Assembly: GCF_900292015.1 (NCBI RefSeq)
Contig: NZ_LR130759.1
Coordinates: 1,550,001 to 1,614,000, forward strand
Reading direction: 5' to 3'
Length of the DNA: 64,000 bases
Origin: Mycobacterium basiliense
GTDB taxonomy: Bacteria; Actinomycetota; Actinomycetes; Mycobacteriales; Mycobacteriaceae
This document shows positions 26,244 through 34,979 of the stretch, one piece after another. Position numbers and translations under genes: made by a program. Under the pieces are notes generated by a model. That model was not told the origin of the DNA. It was given only the letters and a program-made list of their open reading frames with translations, and searched no databases. Numbering within the stretch: position 1 is the first letter of the stretch; each line of letters begins with the position of its first letter.

Positions 26244-26906
26244 TTACGGGCAGTATGTGCGCATCGATATGTCCACGTAGGCGTCGGCGTGATTGGCAAG
26301 GGCGGGATTGCTGGACCGGAACGCCGCGACTATCTGTTCTCTGGTCAGTCCGCGACGGAAATTCAGGCACACCAGCTTGCCGTTATATATCGCTGCATCG
26401 GGATTGGCGAACGAGATGCCGCGGTCGTTGAGTGCCTTGATGTAACCGCTGTCTTGATCCGGGGTGGATGCAATGGTCGTCGTGGGCGGTGCGGTGGTGG
26501 CGGTCGCCGTGGGCGGTGCCGCTGACGCTCGCACCACGGTCTTGTCGGGCGACTTCTCCCTGGTCAGCGCCCAACCCCCGACCACGATGAGTGCCGCAAA
26601 CCCCAGACCGATCATCAGTAGCGCGATAGCTCTGGCCACCGTGGTGCGCCAGGATTGGACGGCGGCCGCCGGCTCGTCCGGGACTGCGTTTTCTCGGTCC
26701 ATCTCCAGGCCGTCCACCGGGCCGTCCGCCAGGCCGACCGGGTCGTTGGTGCCTAAGGCGGCATCGCGGTCGTCGATGCGCGACCATGCGGTTTCGACGG
26801 CGGCGGTGGGTGTGGGATTCGGAACTGCCGCGGTCTCATCACCATCGAGTGCGGCGGTTTCGTCAGAAGCCGGGACCGGCTCGGCCATGAAGGCCATGGT
26901 AGCCAT
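26244..26906 (-). CDS. Single-pass membrane DUF732 protein
   Basis: A 220-residue protein. The acidic cytoplasmic N-terminus (about 85 residues) is followed by a transmembrane helix (ARAIALLMIGLGFAALIVVG), a Thr/Ala/Pro-rich linker, and a C-terminal DUF732 domain (GYIKALNDRGISF, LVCLNFRRGLTREQIVAAF, ISMRTYCP) with its two cysteines. This layout, with the DUF732 domain outside the membrane, recurs in mycobacteria. The start could be any of three Met residues within the first seven codons. It lies 38 bp downstream of the patatin gene, so it may be co-transcribed with it. Confidence 0.8.
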   Translation of the reverse strand: MATMAFMAEPVPASDETAALDGDETAAVPNPTPTAAVETAWSRIDDRDAALGTNDPVGLADGPVDGLEMDRENAVPDEPAAAVQSWRTTVARAIALLMIGLGFAALIVVGGWALTREKSPDKTVVRASAAPPTATATTAPPTTTIASTPDQDSGYIKALNDRGISFANPDAAIYNGKLVCLNFRRGLTREQIVAAFRSSNPALANHADAYVDISMRTYCP

Positions 26907-26943
26907 CGCCGGGGTTTGCCGGTGGTCTTCGTCGGGCCGGGTC

Positions 26944-28635
26944 TCACGTCAGGTGCCGGTTTCGCCACCTGGCGACGCGGCCCGTGGGTGAGTGAATCGC
27001 CGCCATCACCGAGCTCATCGACGACGCCACCGACTTCGCGCCAAGGTGGGGTTCGGCGGCCGGCGGACCGTCGCCTTCCCACCAGGTGGGCTGCAACAGC
27101 GCCGACGTGACCGGCATCGCCTCCTCGACGCTGCTGCGTCCCCATTCGCATGCGCGGTCGATGGCGGCGGCGGAGGGCGCCAGATTGATCGGTGACAGGG
27201 TCGGTTGGAATCTGACCAGGTGATCCACGTAGGGGAGATTGCGCACCATCTGCAGCTGGATCGCCTGGGTGATGGGAGCCAACCACATGTGTCGGGAGTC
27301 CCATTGCGGATGGAAACAGTCGAACGCCAGATAGCACGCGTTGCGGGTGCCCAGCACGCCGTCGCGGACTCGCTTCCAGGCCAGTTCGATCGGTACATTG
27401 CTGGCCGCACCGCCGTCGACGAGCGCCGCGATGTCCTGGTCGGCGCACAGCGCATCGAGGAGCGAGAGCATGCGGTGATCGCTGGTTTCGTGGTGCAGCA
27501 CGCCGGGGACGGCCGATGAGAACGACGCGGCGTCGACGACGTCGAAGTCTCGGGCCGGATCGTCACCGCTGATCACGATGGGCTTGACCACTCGCAGGTC
27601 GATGAACGCGGACACCTGCCACAGTCGAGCCGCCAGCAGCGGCCCGATGCCGATCGGGCGGAAGGGCAGCGACCGCAACTCGAGGGCCGCCAATTCCGGA
27701 CGGCGAAATCGGGACGGCAGCGCGGCGTAAGGCTGCCTCCGCACTCCGGCAATGACGATGTCGAACGGGATCGCCAGGTCCGACATGCGCATCCGAACGC
27801 CGTCTTCCCGGCTGAGCATGGGAAGGGCGAACTGGTCGAAACGCAGCGCGAATGCGCCGGCCAAGCCGTGCCGGCGGCGCAGACGCTCGGGGCCGAGGAT
27901 GGCGCGGTAGGAGACCGTCTTCGCCCAGGCCATGTAATCCTCGATCGGCACCGGCAGGGCGCGAGCCACCAGACTGCCGATGATCGACCCGAACGACGAG
28001 CCGATCATGTAGTCGGGAACTTGGCCGGCCGCCAGCAATCGCTGCATGCCACCGATGTAGACGAAACCTGCCCCGCCGCCGCCCCCGAGGATGGTGACAA
28101 GTTTCTTGTAGCCGACCTCGGAATCGAGATCGGCAGCGGAAAAGTCATTGCCGTGGCGTTCGATGAGCACTTGGCGCTGATCCTTTTGATCGGCCGCCAG
28201 GCTGTCCAGCGCATCGCGGGCAGCCTTGAGCGCCGTCACCGGATCTGGCTCCTCACGCAACGGCCCATACAGCCGGTCGGTGACCCTGGACCGCCAGGGC
28301 GCGATCTCGGCTCCCACCGACACGTCACCGCGACCACGGCTGCCGCCAGGACCCGCGGCACCTGGCTCGAAGTCGGTGAGTCTGGCGAAGTTGAGCAGGT
28401 AGCGCAGTTTGCGCAATTCCTCGATAGCCAACACGTCCGGGTTCGCGAGGTGTTGTCGAACCAGCCGGTTCTCCATCTTTTGCAGCAGCTGCGTCGGCTC
28501 GGCCGACGGCAAGTCGACGGTGTCCAGAGAATTGTCGATGTCCTGGGTCTCAACGTCGATCTCGTCGATCAGGTCAAACGTGGCCGCGTGGCGCCCGAAG
28601 CGGCGAAGTAGCGCATCGGCAAACGGGATCTGCAT
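26944..28635 (-). CDS. Patatin-like phospholipase (Rv3091-like)
   Basis: From the ATG at 28635, 563 residues, matching my recollection of Rv3091. After a helical N-terminal part of about 170 residues the patatin core begins: VTILGGGGGAGFVYIGGMQR (oxyanion hole), MIGSSFGSIIGSL (GxSxG nucleophile) and ALVDGGAASNVPIE (Asp of the Ser-Asp dyad). It should act as a phospholipase A or lipid acyl hydrolase. No signal peptide is visible. It follows the SPFH gene by 38 bp, which suggests that a membrane scaffold and a lipase are made together. Confidence 0.88.
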   Translation of the reverse strand: MQIPFADALLRRFGRHAATFDLIDEIDVETQDIDNSLDTVDLPSAEPTQLLQKMENRLVRQHLANPDVLAIEELRKLRYLLNFARLTDFEPGAAGPGGSRGRGDVSVGAEIAPWRSRVTDRLYGPLREEPDPVTALKAARDALDSLAADQKDQRQVLIERHGNDFSAADLDSEVGYKKLVTILGGGGGAGFVYIGGMQRLLAAGQVPDYMIGSSFGSIIGSLVARALPVPIEDYMAWAKTVSYRAILGPERLRRRHGLAGAFALRFDQFALPMLSREDGVRMRMSDLAIPFDIVIAGVRRQPYAALPSRFRRPELAALELRSLPFRPIGIGPLLAARLWQVSAFIDLRVVKPIVISGDDPARDFDVVDAASFSSAVPGVLHHETSDHRMLSLLDALCADQDIAALVDGGAASNVPIELAWKRVRDGVLGTRNACYLAFDCFHPQWDSRHMWLAPITQAIQLQMVRNLPYVDHLVRFQPTLSPINLAPSAAAIDRACEWGRSSVEEAMPVTSALLQPTWWEGDGPPAAEPHLGAKSVASSMSSVMAAIHSPTGRVARWRNRHLT

Positions 28636-28673
28636 CAGATCAACCTTCTCATGTTGATCGTGTGCTCTCGCCG

Positions 28674-29564
28674 CTACCGTACAGGCGGCACCGAGACGGT
28701 CGGCAGCGCCGAGCTGCCCGGCCAGCAACCTAGCGGACTGATGCCCTTGTTGATCGCGGCCGTAATGCAGTTCTGCACCACCACGTTCGGATCGTTGCTG
28801 ATCGAGCGGGACAGGATCTCGTTGGCTTTGGCCTGGGCCTCCGCGGTGCGCTGGGCCTCCACCGCGATGGAGGTCTGTGCGCGCTGTTGGTTGAGCTGGT
28901 TGATCTTGTCTTCCGTGCCTTGGTCGTACTGGATGGTGGGCACATTCACGTCGAAGATGTCGACCTGGCCGCCCACGTCCTGGCGCATGATGTCGGCGGC
29001 TCGCTTGGCCAAGTTGGGCAGCGGGGACACGTCGAGGTTCTGTGGGTCCAAGGGGTTGAACGCGGCGAACACCTCGTTGAGCGCGACCGATAGATTGCGC
29101 TCGATCAGATTCACCCGCACGTTGTCGAAGGTCTTGTACTGCTGGAAGAGTTCGGGTGCGGCGGCCTGCTTGAGCTGCCAGCGGATGCTGACGTCGGCTA
29201 GGGCGGTGGATTGATTGCCCAGCCGCACGGTGATGCGTTGGTCGCTATTGCCTTCCTTGACGTACTTGTCGATCTGCACCGCGCCATCCATCTGGTGGGT
29301 CATCTGCCAGGGCCACTTGCCGTGAAAGCCGTTGTTCAGGCTGACTCCGGTAGGGCGGCCGAAGGTAGTGACGATCGCGATTTGACGGGTCCCCACGATG
29401 GTGAAACAACCCAGCAGGAAAAACAGGACCGCAGCCGCCAGCGCGGCTATCGTCACGAATTTGCCCCGGCCACGCGCTTTCTCATCGCCGGTGAACCTCC
29501 ATAGCAGCGCCGCCACGCCCGCGACGATCAAGCACATGGTGAACAGCACAATCTCCCATGTCAT
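28674..29564 (-). CDS. SPFH/band-7 membrane protein
   Basis: A 296-residue protein with two N-terminal membrane segments (IVLFTMCLIVAGVAALLWRF and TIAALAAAVLFFLLGCFTIV). An SPFH (prohibitin-type) domain follows: QIAIVTTFGRPTGVSLNNGF, QRITVRLGNQSTALADVSIR, NVRVNLIERNLSVALNEVF, and a coiled coil near EDKINQLNQQRAQTSIAVEA. Such proteins make membrane scaffolds that organise lipids or proteases. It is the first gene of a probable SPFH-patatin-DUF732 operon. Confidence 0.85.
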   Translation of the reverse strand: MTWEIVLFTMCLIVAGVAALLWRFTGDEKARGRGKFVTIAALAAAVLFFLLGCFTIVGTRQIAIVTTFGRPTGVSLNNGFHGKWPWQMTHQMDGAVQIDKYVKEGNSDQRITVRLGNQSTALADVSIRWQLKQAAAPELFQQYKTFDNVRVNLIERNLSVALNEVFAAFNPLDPQNLDVSPLPNLAKRAADIMRQDVGGQVDIFDVNVPTIQYDQGTEDKINQLNQQRAQTSIAVEAQRTAEAQAKANEILSRSISNDPNVVVQNCITAAINKGISPLGCWPGSSALPTVSVPPVR

Positions 29565-29619
29565 CGGTTAGCTCCTTCGATCCCTCGGTGCCGTTTTGTC
29601 CAGCCGGGTAGGGAGAACA

Positions 29620-29850
29620 CTAGGCGGGCATACCATGTCCCGTCCCTGCACGCCCCGCCATAATCGTCCAGCGCAACTGACTACTGCGGATCGACGCCGT
29701 CTGCCCGGCAATCAACACCGCGGCCGGGGCCTCTGGCCCATCGGTCAGGGCGTGGATCTTCGTCGCACACCCGCACCGCATCGCCCCTCGCGGGAGCGTC
29801 CCGTGAACTTCGCCTTGGCTGAACGAGTTCTCCTGTAATTCAACGTCTTT
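29620..29850 (-). pseudogene. IS5-type transposase scrap
   Basis: The minus-strand reading GAMRCGCATKIHALTDGPEA and the following LIAGQTAS match the core KIHALTDxxGxP...TPGQ segment of IS5-family DDE transposases. Only about 40 codons survive, with no start, no complete DDE set and no terminal repeats that I can define. It lies between the SPFH gene and the second PE_PGRS gene, close to where the mymA block is missing compared with M. tuberculosis. Confidence 0.6.
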
Positions 29851-30005
29851 CGGGGAATCGCGATGATGACCGGATGCCGGTCTGAGCGGATGGGCGGACC
29901 GTGAGCAGGGAATCGGCCCCCATGGACCTGGACAGAATTTGTCAAAGATGGGTCCGGCGTGCTCTGTGTGCCGATACGCTGTGCCTACAGTGGGAGGGAG
30001 GGCAG

Positions 30006-31592
30006 ATGTCGTATCTGATCGCCGCGCCACAGCTGCTGACGGAGGCGGCCAGGGACTTGGCGAACATTGCCTTGTCAGTGAATGCCGCGAACGCAGCGTC
30101 GGTGGCCCTGACAACGAACGTGATGGCGCCCGGTTTCGATGAGGTATCGGCGGCGATCGCGTCGTTGGTCAGCGAGCACGCGCAGGAGTATCAAGCGTTC
30201 AGCGCCCGAGCGGCGTTGTTCCATGAGCAATTTGTGCGGTCCTTGAATGCCGCTGCCGGTTCGTATGCCTACGCCGAGGCGGCCGCGGCTCAGCAACTCC
30301 TCAGCGTGATCAACGCGCCAACAGAGGCGTTGATTGGGCGTCCGCTGATCGGCAACGGCGCCAACGGGACACCAGGCACCGGGCAGAACGGCGGGGACGG
30401 TGGGTTGCTATACGGAAACGGCGGATCCGGCGGCTCCGGCGCCGCCGGATCCGGCTCGGATCCCGGCCAGCCCGGGGGTCGCGGCGGCAATGCCGGGTTG
30501 ATCGGCTACGGAGGTGCAGGTGGTGCCGGCGGCGCCGCCACCGCTTTTGGTGCCAACGGCGGAGTCGGCGGGGCCGGCGGCAACGGAGGGTGGCTGTACG
30601 GCGGTGGCGGCCCCGGCGGAACCGGTGGTGCGAACACCGGGCTCAGCGGGTTCGGGGGGGCCGGCGGGGACGGCGGGAACGGTGGGTTGATCGGCAACGG
30701 GGGTGTCGGCGGAGCCGGCGGGACCGTCAACGCCGGCAATGGCGGAGCCGGTGGCAGTGGCGGCAATGGTGGTGTGTTCGGCAATGGGGGCGCTGGCGGC
30801 AACGGCAGCGGGGTGGTGTCGGGGGGTACCGGCGGTGCCGGCGGTGCCGGCGGGAACGCGACGTTGTTTGGCGCTGGCGGCCACGGCGGTACCGGCGGTG
30901 CCGGCTTGTCCCTCGGCGAGGCCGGCGGGGCTGGCGGTGTCGGCGGAGCGGGCGGACTCGTGTTCGGCGATGGTGGGCTCGGTGGTGATGGTGGTGCCGG
31001 CGCTGGTGGTGCCAAAGCGGGAGCCGCTGGGATCGGTGGTGACGCCATCGGGCTGGTCGGCACCGGTGGCACCGGCGGCCACGGCGGCAACAATCTCAAC
31101 ACTGGGGACGGTGGAGCGGGCGGTGCGGGCGGAGCGGGCGGTTGGTTTGGCAACGGCGGCAACGGCGGGGCAGGCGGAAACGGCGGCAACAGTGCCAACT
31201 TCGGCGGCAGCGGTGGGAATGGCGGTGCCGGTGGTAACGCCAAGCTGGTTGGCGCTGGCGGATTCGGCGGCGCCGGTGGATCCGGCCAAAATGGCAGCCT
31301 AGGTACCGGGCGCATCGCCGGGTCCGGCGGTGACGGCGGGGTCGGCGGGTTGGTATTCGGTAGCGGCGGGTTCGGCGGCAACGGCGGTACCGGTGCCGGT
31401 GGCGCCAACGGCGGCAATGGCGGCGACGGCGGCAGCGCCATAGGTCAGATTGGCGACGGCGGCAATGGGGGTAGCGGCGGCAACGTCACGCTCGGCATTC
31501 CCGCTAGTCCCGGAACTGGTGGTACTGGCGGTACTGGCGGACGGTTGCTGGGCAACCACGGCGTTGCCGGCGCCGATGGGACCGCGACGTAG
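30006..31592 (+). CDS. PE_PGRS family protein
   Basis: From the ATG at 30006 (GGGAGGGAGGG upstream), 528 residues. The PE domain covers residues 1-95 ([20 protein letters not shown], then [14 protein letters not shown] and [20 protein letters not shown]). The junction is [20 protein letters not shown]. The remaining 410 residues are PGRS repeats with many NGGxGG units. The frame is intact to the end ([11 protein letters not shown]). It should be exported by ESX-5 and displayed at the surface. It is independent in sequence from the PE_PGRS gene at 8427, which has a different PE domain. Confidence 0.95.
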   Translation: MSYLIAAPQLLTEAARDLANIALSVNAANAASVALTTNVMAPGFDEVSAAIASLVSEHAQEYQAFSARAALFHEQFVRSLNAAAGSYAYAEAAAAQQLLSVINAPTEALIGRPLIGNGANGTPGTGQNGGDGGLLYGNGGSGGSGAAGSGSDPGQPGGRGGNAGLIGYGGAGGAGGAATAFGANGGVGGAGGNGGWLYGGGGPGGTGGANTGLSGFGGAGGDGGNGGLIGNGGVGGAGGTVNAGNGGAGGSGGNGGVFGNGGAGGNGSGVVSGGTGGAGGAGGNATLFGAGGHGGTGGAGLSLGEAGGAGGVGGAGGLVFGDGGLGGDGGAGAGGAKAGAAGIGGDAIGLVGTGGTGGHGGNNLNTGDGGAGGAGGAGGWFGNGGNGGAGGNGGNSANFGGSGGNGGAGGNAKLVGAGGFGGAGGSGQNGSLGTGRIAGSGGDGGVGGLVFGSGGFGGNGGTGAGGANGGNGGDGGSAIGQIGDGGNGGSGGNVTLGIPASPGTGGTGGTGGRLLGNHGVAGADGTAT

Positions 31593-31676
31593 AGGCCAGG
31601 CAGGCCTACTTCGTTGTTGACACGGGCGACAGCCCGATGTTGGCAGTAGCGCCGGGCACGCATTTGCTGGGGCCGG

Positions 31677-33140
31677 TCAGGTTCCGCAGAAGGTGCGATA
31701 GCTGCCGAAATCCTCCGGGGCAGGGCTGGCGTAGCGCTCGAGGCCCGCTCGTTCCAGGTAGGGAGACGTGACGGCCGTCAGGAGCCGCTGCACGAGATCG
31801 AGATCGCCCTCCGTCGCCGCCGTCAGGGCCTCTTCGACGAGATGGTTGCGGGGGATATAAATCGGATTGACCTCATCGATCACTTCGGCGTCCGGGCCCA
31901 GCGCCTGCCATCGCGACAGCCAGCAGTCGAAGCTCGCCGGGTCGGCGAACAAACTTCGGGCCGGTTCGACGTCGCAACGGGCTGCCTTGCCGAGGTGACG
32001 AAAAAAGGAGGTGTAGTCGACGCGGCCCTCCTGCAGAAGCTCGAGCAACTCGTCCGCCAACGGCTTGACCGTTTCAGCGTCGACAACACCAGGCAGTCCG
32101 AGCTTGGCGAGCATACCGGTCGACCAGACCCTGTCGTACTGGGTGTGGAACGCCCGGAACGACTGCTCCGCGAGGGCGATCGCCTCCTGTGTGTCGTCGG
32201 ATAGCAACGGAAGAAGCGCCTCGGCGAACCGGGCGAGGTTCCACCCCGCGATGACCGGCTGGTTGCCGTAGGCGTAGCGCCCCCAGTGATCGATCGAGCT
32301 GAAGACGGTGTCGGGGTGGTAGGCCTCCATGAAGGCGCACGGTCCGTAGTCGATGGTTTCGCCGGAGATCGTCATGTTGTCGGTGTTCATCACGCCGTGA
32401 ACAAACCCGACGAGCATCCATTGCGCCAGCAGCGAGCCCTGCACCGCGGCTACCGACTCGAACAGGGCAAGGTATGGGCGCTCCGCCCGGGCAGCGCTGG
32501 GATAGTGGCGGGCAATGGCATGGTCGGCCAGCCGCCGCAGCAGCTCGACGTTGCCGGTGATCGCCGCATACTGAAAGCTCCCCACCCGCAGATGGCTGCC
32601 CGCGACGCGGACCAATAGTGCACCGGGCTGCACCGTGTCTCGCTGCACCGGCCGACCGGTGGCCACCACGGCCAGGGATCGTGTGGTCGGGATACCCAGG
32701 GCGTGCATCGCTTCGCTGATGACGTACTCGCGCAGCATCGGTCCGACCACCGCCAGGCCGTCGCCGCCACGGGCGAACGGCGTGCGCCCGGACCCTTTGA
32801 GGTGGATGTCATGCACGCGCCCGTTGGCGTCGACGAGCTCGCCAAGCAGCAGGGCGCGGCCATCTCCCAGGCGCGGGACGAACCCGCCGAACTGATGCCC
32901 CGCGTAGGCCTGGGCTACCGGAGCGGCCCCGCTGGGCAGCAGGTTGCCCACCAGGAACCGCACCCCATCGGTACCGCGTAGCCACCTGGGGTCGAGGCCG
33001 AGGTTTTTGCTCAGCGGCTCATTGAGCACCAATAGCCGTGCGTCGGGAGGTGCGTCGGCCTGCCAGCGCACCGCCATCTCGGGCAGCTCACGGGAGAACC
33101 GGTCCTGCAGTGCGACGGCCATATCTGGTGCAAGGCTCAC
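31677..33140 (-). CDS. selO: SelO-family protein AMPylator
   Basis: From the GTG at 33140, 487 residues. The family hallmarks are [79 protein letters not shown] and [10 protein letters not shown]. SelO is a pseudokinase that binds ATP in a flipped orientation and transfers AMP to proteins. The C-terminus RTFCGT has Cys where the animal protein has selenocysteine. The frame continues about 120 codons upstream, but that part is not SelO-like and overlaps the divergent gene. I do not recall this gene at the matching place in M. tuberculosis. Confidence 0.88.
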   Translation of the reverse strand: MSLAPDMAVALQDRFSRELPEMAVRWQADAPPDARLLVLNEPLSKNLGLDPRWLRGTDGVRFLVGNLLPSGAAPVAQAYAGHQFGGFVPRLGDGRALLLGELVDANGRVHDIHLKGSGRTPFARGGDGLAVVGPMLREYVISEAMHALGIPTTRSLAVVATGRPVQRDTVQPGALLVRVAGSHLRVGSFQYAAITGNVELLRRLADHAIARHYPSAARAERPYLALFESVAAVQGSLLAQWMLVGFVHGVMNTDNMTISGETIDYGPCAFMEAYHPDTVFSSIDHWGRYAYGNQPVIAGWNLARFAEALLPLLSDDTQEAIALAEQSFRAFHTQYDRVWSTGMLAKLGLPGVVDAETVKPLADELLELLQEGRVDYTSFFRHLGKAARCDVEPARSLFADPASFDCWLSRWQALGPDAEVIDEVNPIYIPRNHLVEEALTAATEGDLDLVQRLLTAVTSPYLERAGLERYASPAPEDFGSYRTFCGT

Positions 33141-33212
33141 TTCACCCAGATTACGGAGCGATCGGCGCCATCCCCATTCCCTGCCGAAACATTTCCCCCT
33201 AGGCTGCCCGTC

Positions 33213-33617
33213 ATGTCGATCGACCGTGCCGCGCTGGTCGCGGGCAGCATCCGACTCGCTTCTGGCATCTCCTTTTTGGTCGACCCGGTTCGGGCAAACA
33301 GGTTGTGGGGCGACGATGCGCAGGAGTCCTCGCCGACGGCGCGGCTGCTGTTGCGATCGATGGGATATCGCGACGCGTTGATCGGCGGACTGCTGGCAAC
33401 AGCAGCACTGCGCAGCAAGAACACCCGTGGCTGGTTTCTTGCGTCGGCCGGCGCGGACGCAGCCGACCTGCTCGGCGGGATGAGCGTGCACGACGAGATG
33501 AAGCGCTCGCAACAGCTCATCGGGCTCGGCGGAGCGCTGATCGGCGTCGGCGTTGGGCTTTGGGGTGCCGCGCGACGGAGCACCGGGGCGGGCACGCCGG
33601 ACCTTGACGTCGATTAG
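33213..33617 (+). CDS. Small membrane protein, unknown
   Basis: A 134-residue protein with hydrophobic stretches near residues 10-30, 52-66, 78-92 and 100-124. [20 protein letters not shown] and [16 protein letters not shown] resemble small four-helix membrane proteins in the DUF4267 style, but I cannot assign a family firmly. It is divergent from selO and 18 bp upstream of the LLM gene, so it is probably co-transcribed with that gene. Confidence 0.65.
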   Translation: MSIDRAALVAGSIRLASGISFLVDPVRANRLWGDDAQESSPTARLLLRSMGYRDALIGGLLATAALRSKNTRGWFLASAGADAADLLGGMSVHDEMKRSQQLIGLGGALIGVGVGLWGAARRSTGAGTPDLDVD

Positions 33618-33635
33618 TTGCGTGGGGGAGAAGGC

Positions 33636-34499
33636 ATGCGTTTCGGCGTTCTGAGCTTTGTCACCGACCAGGGAATCGGCCCTGCGGAGCTGGGTGCGGC
33701 GCTCGAGGAGCGCGGGTTTGAGTCACTCTTTCTGGCCGAGCACACCCACATCCCGGTGAACACGCGAAGTCCTTATCCAGGTGGTGGGCCGATTCCGCCG
33801 AAGTACTACCGCACGATGGATCCGTTCGTGGCGTTGACCGCGGCGGCGGGGGCCACCGAGACGCTGGCCCTAGGCACCGGGATCGCATTGATCCCGGAAC
33901 GGGATCCGATCCTGATGGCCAAAGAGGTTGCCTCGCTGGACCTGGTGTCGCAGGGACGATTTCTTTTGGGCGTCGGTGTGGGCTGGTTGCGCGAAGAAAT
34001 TGCCAATCATGGTGTCGATCCGGCGGTGCGTGGACGGGTCGCCGACGAACGCCTGGGCGCGATGATCGAGATCTGGACGCAGGACGAGGCGGAGTTTCAT
34101 GGCAAATATGTCGACTTCGAACCGATCTACTGTTGGCCGAAACCGCTGACAAAGCCGCATCCGCCGCTGTACGTGGGCGGCGGACCGGCGAACTTCCAGC
34201 GCATCACCCGACTCAATGCCGGGTGGATGGCGATAACCCCGTCAGCGGAGGTCCTATCCGGCGCGCTCGCCGAACTGCGCGCCATGGCGGGTGGTTACGT
34301 GCCGGTGACCGTGTGCCAGTGGGGCGAGGTGACACCGAAGGATCTTGCCGGCTATCTGCCCCTCGGGGTCGAGCGAATCCTGCTGGAGTTGCCCACTGAG
34401 CCGCGCGACGACACCCTTCGGTATCTGGACCGGCTTGTTACCGAACTCGACCAGCTGACCCAGACCCCGACGGCCCCGACGAGCCCGACGGCACGGTGA
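33636..34499 (+). CDS. F420-dependent LLM-class oxidoreductase (Rv3079c-like)
   Basis: A 287-residue luciferase-like protein: [20 protein letters not shown], then [55 protein letters not shown] and [13 protein letters not shown]. The GVGVGW and HTH(I/V)P segments are typical of mycobacterial F420 enzymes of this class. The ATG at 33636 has GGGGGAGAAGG upstream. The substrate is unknown. It lies in the backbone order expected for Rv3079c. Confidence 0.85.
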   Translation: MRFGVLSFVTDQGIGPAELGAALEERGFESLFLAEHTHIPVNTRSPYPGGGPIPPKYYRTMDPFVALTAAAGATETLALGTGIALIPERDPILMAKEVASLDLVSQGRFLLGVGVGWLREEIANHGVDPAVRGRVADERLGAMIEIWTQDEAEFHGKYVDFEPIYCWPKPLTKPHPPLYVGGGPANFQRITRLNAGWMAITPSAEVLSGALAELRAMAGGYVPVTVCQWGEVTPKDLAGYLPLGVERILLELPTEPRDDTLRYLDRLVTELDQLTQTPTAPTSPTAR

Positions 34500-34562
34500 A
34501 TTTTGCGCCAAACCACCCGGCGTAATCGAAAGTCGTTCGCGTTCTAGGAGTTAGAGTGGGGT

Positions 34563-34949
34563 GTGGCCTTACACCTGACAGCCGACTTGGAGCTGCGTTA
34601 TCAGCGCTTTGTCGACTGCGTGCGCGAGACGAGCAAAGTCTGGGTGCTGGTAAGCCCCGACTTGCGGGGAGCGTGGGTGCAGTCGAATCAGTACGTGACC
34701 GAAGACGATCAGCCAGTCCGCGTACATCTGATCTACTCTGCGGCCGCGTACGCGCGTCAGCACGCCACCGCGGAATGGGCCGACTGGGAGGCGGCGTCGC
34801 TGGACCTTGAGGAATTCATCGCCGGGCCCCTAAAGACGATGCACGAAAGCGGTGACCTGCTGGGGCCCGATTTCAACGCCGATCTCGCCGGCATCGAGAT
34901 CGAGCCCATCGAGCTGGCCCGGGTGCTGCTCGCCGAGCCGGTGCCATAA
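34563..34949 (+). CDS. DUF2750-like protein
   Basis: A 128-residue soluble protein starting at GTG 34563. LELRYQRFVDCVRETSKVWV, then SPDLRGAWVQSNQ and HLIYSAAAYARQHATAEWAD, then the acidic LDLEEFIAGPLKTMHESGDL, give the pattern of DUF2750 proteins (a small alpha/beta domain, possibly related to immunity proteins). No catalytic residues are evident. It stands alone between the LLM gene and the convergent sulfatase gene. Confidence 0.65.
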   Translation: MALHLTADLELRYQRFVDCVRETSKVWVLVSPDLRGAWVQSNQYVTEDDQPVRVHLIYSAAAYARQHATAEWADWEAASLDLEEFIAGPLKTMHESGDLLGPDFNADLAGIEIEPIELARVLLAEPVP

Positions 34950-34979
34950 CCGGTCATGTGCGCGCCCGTCACAGGCTGA

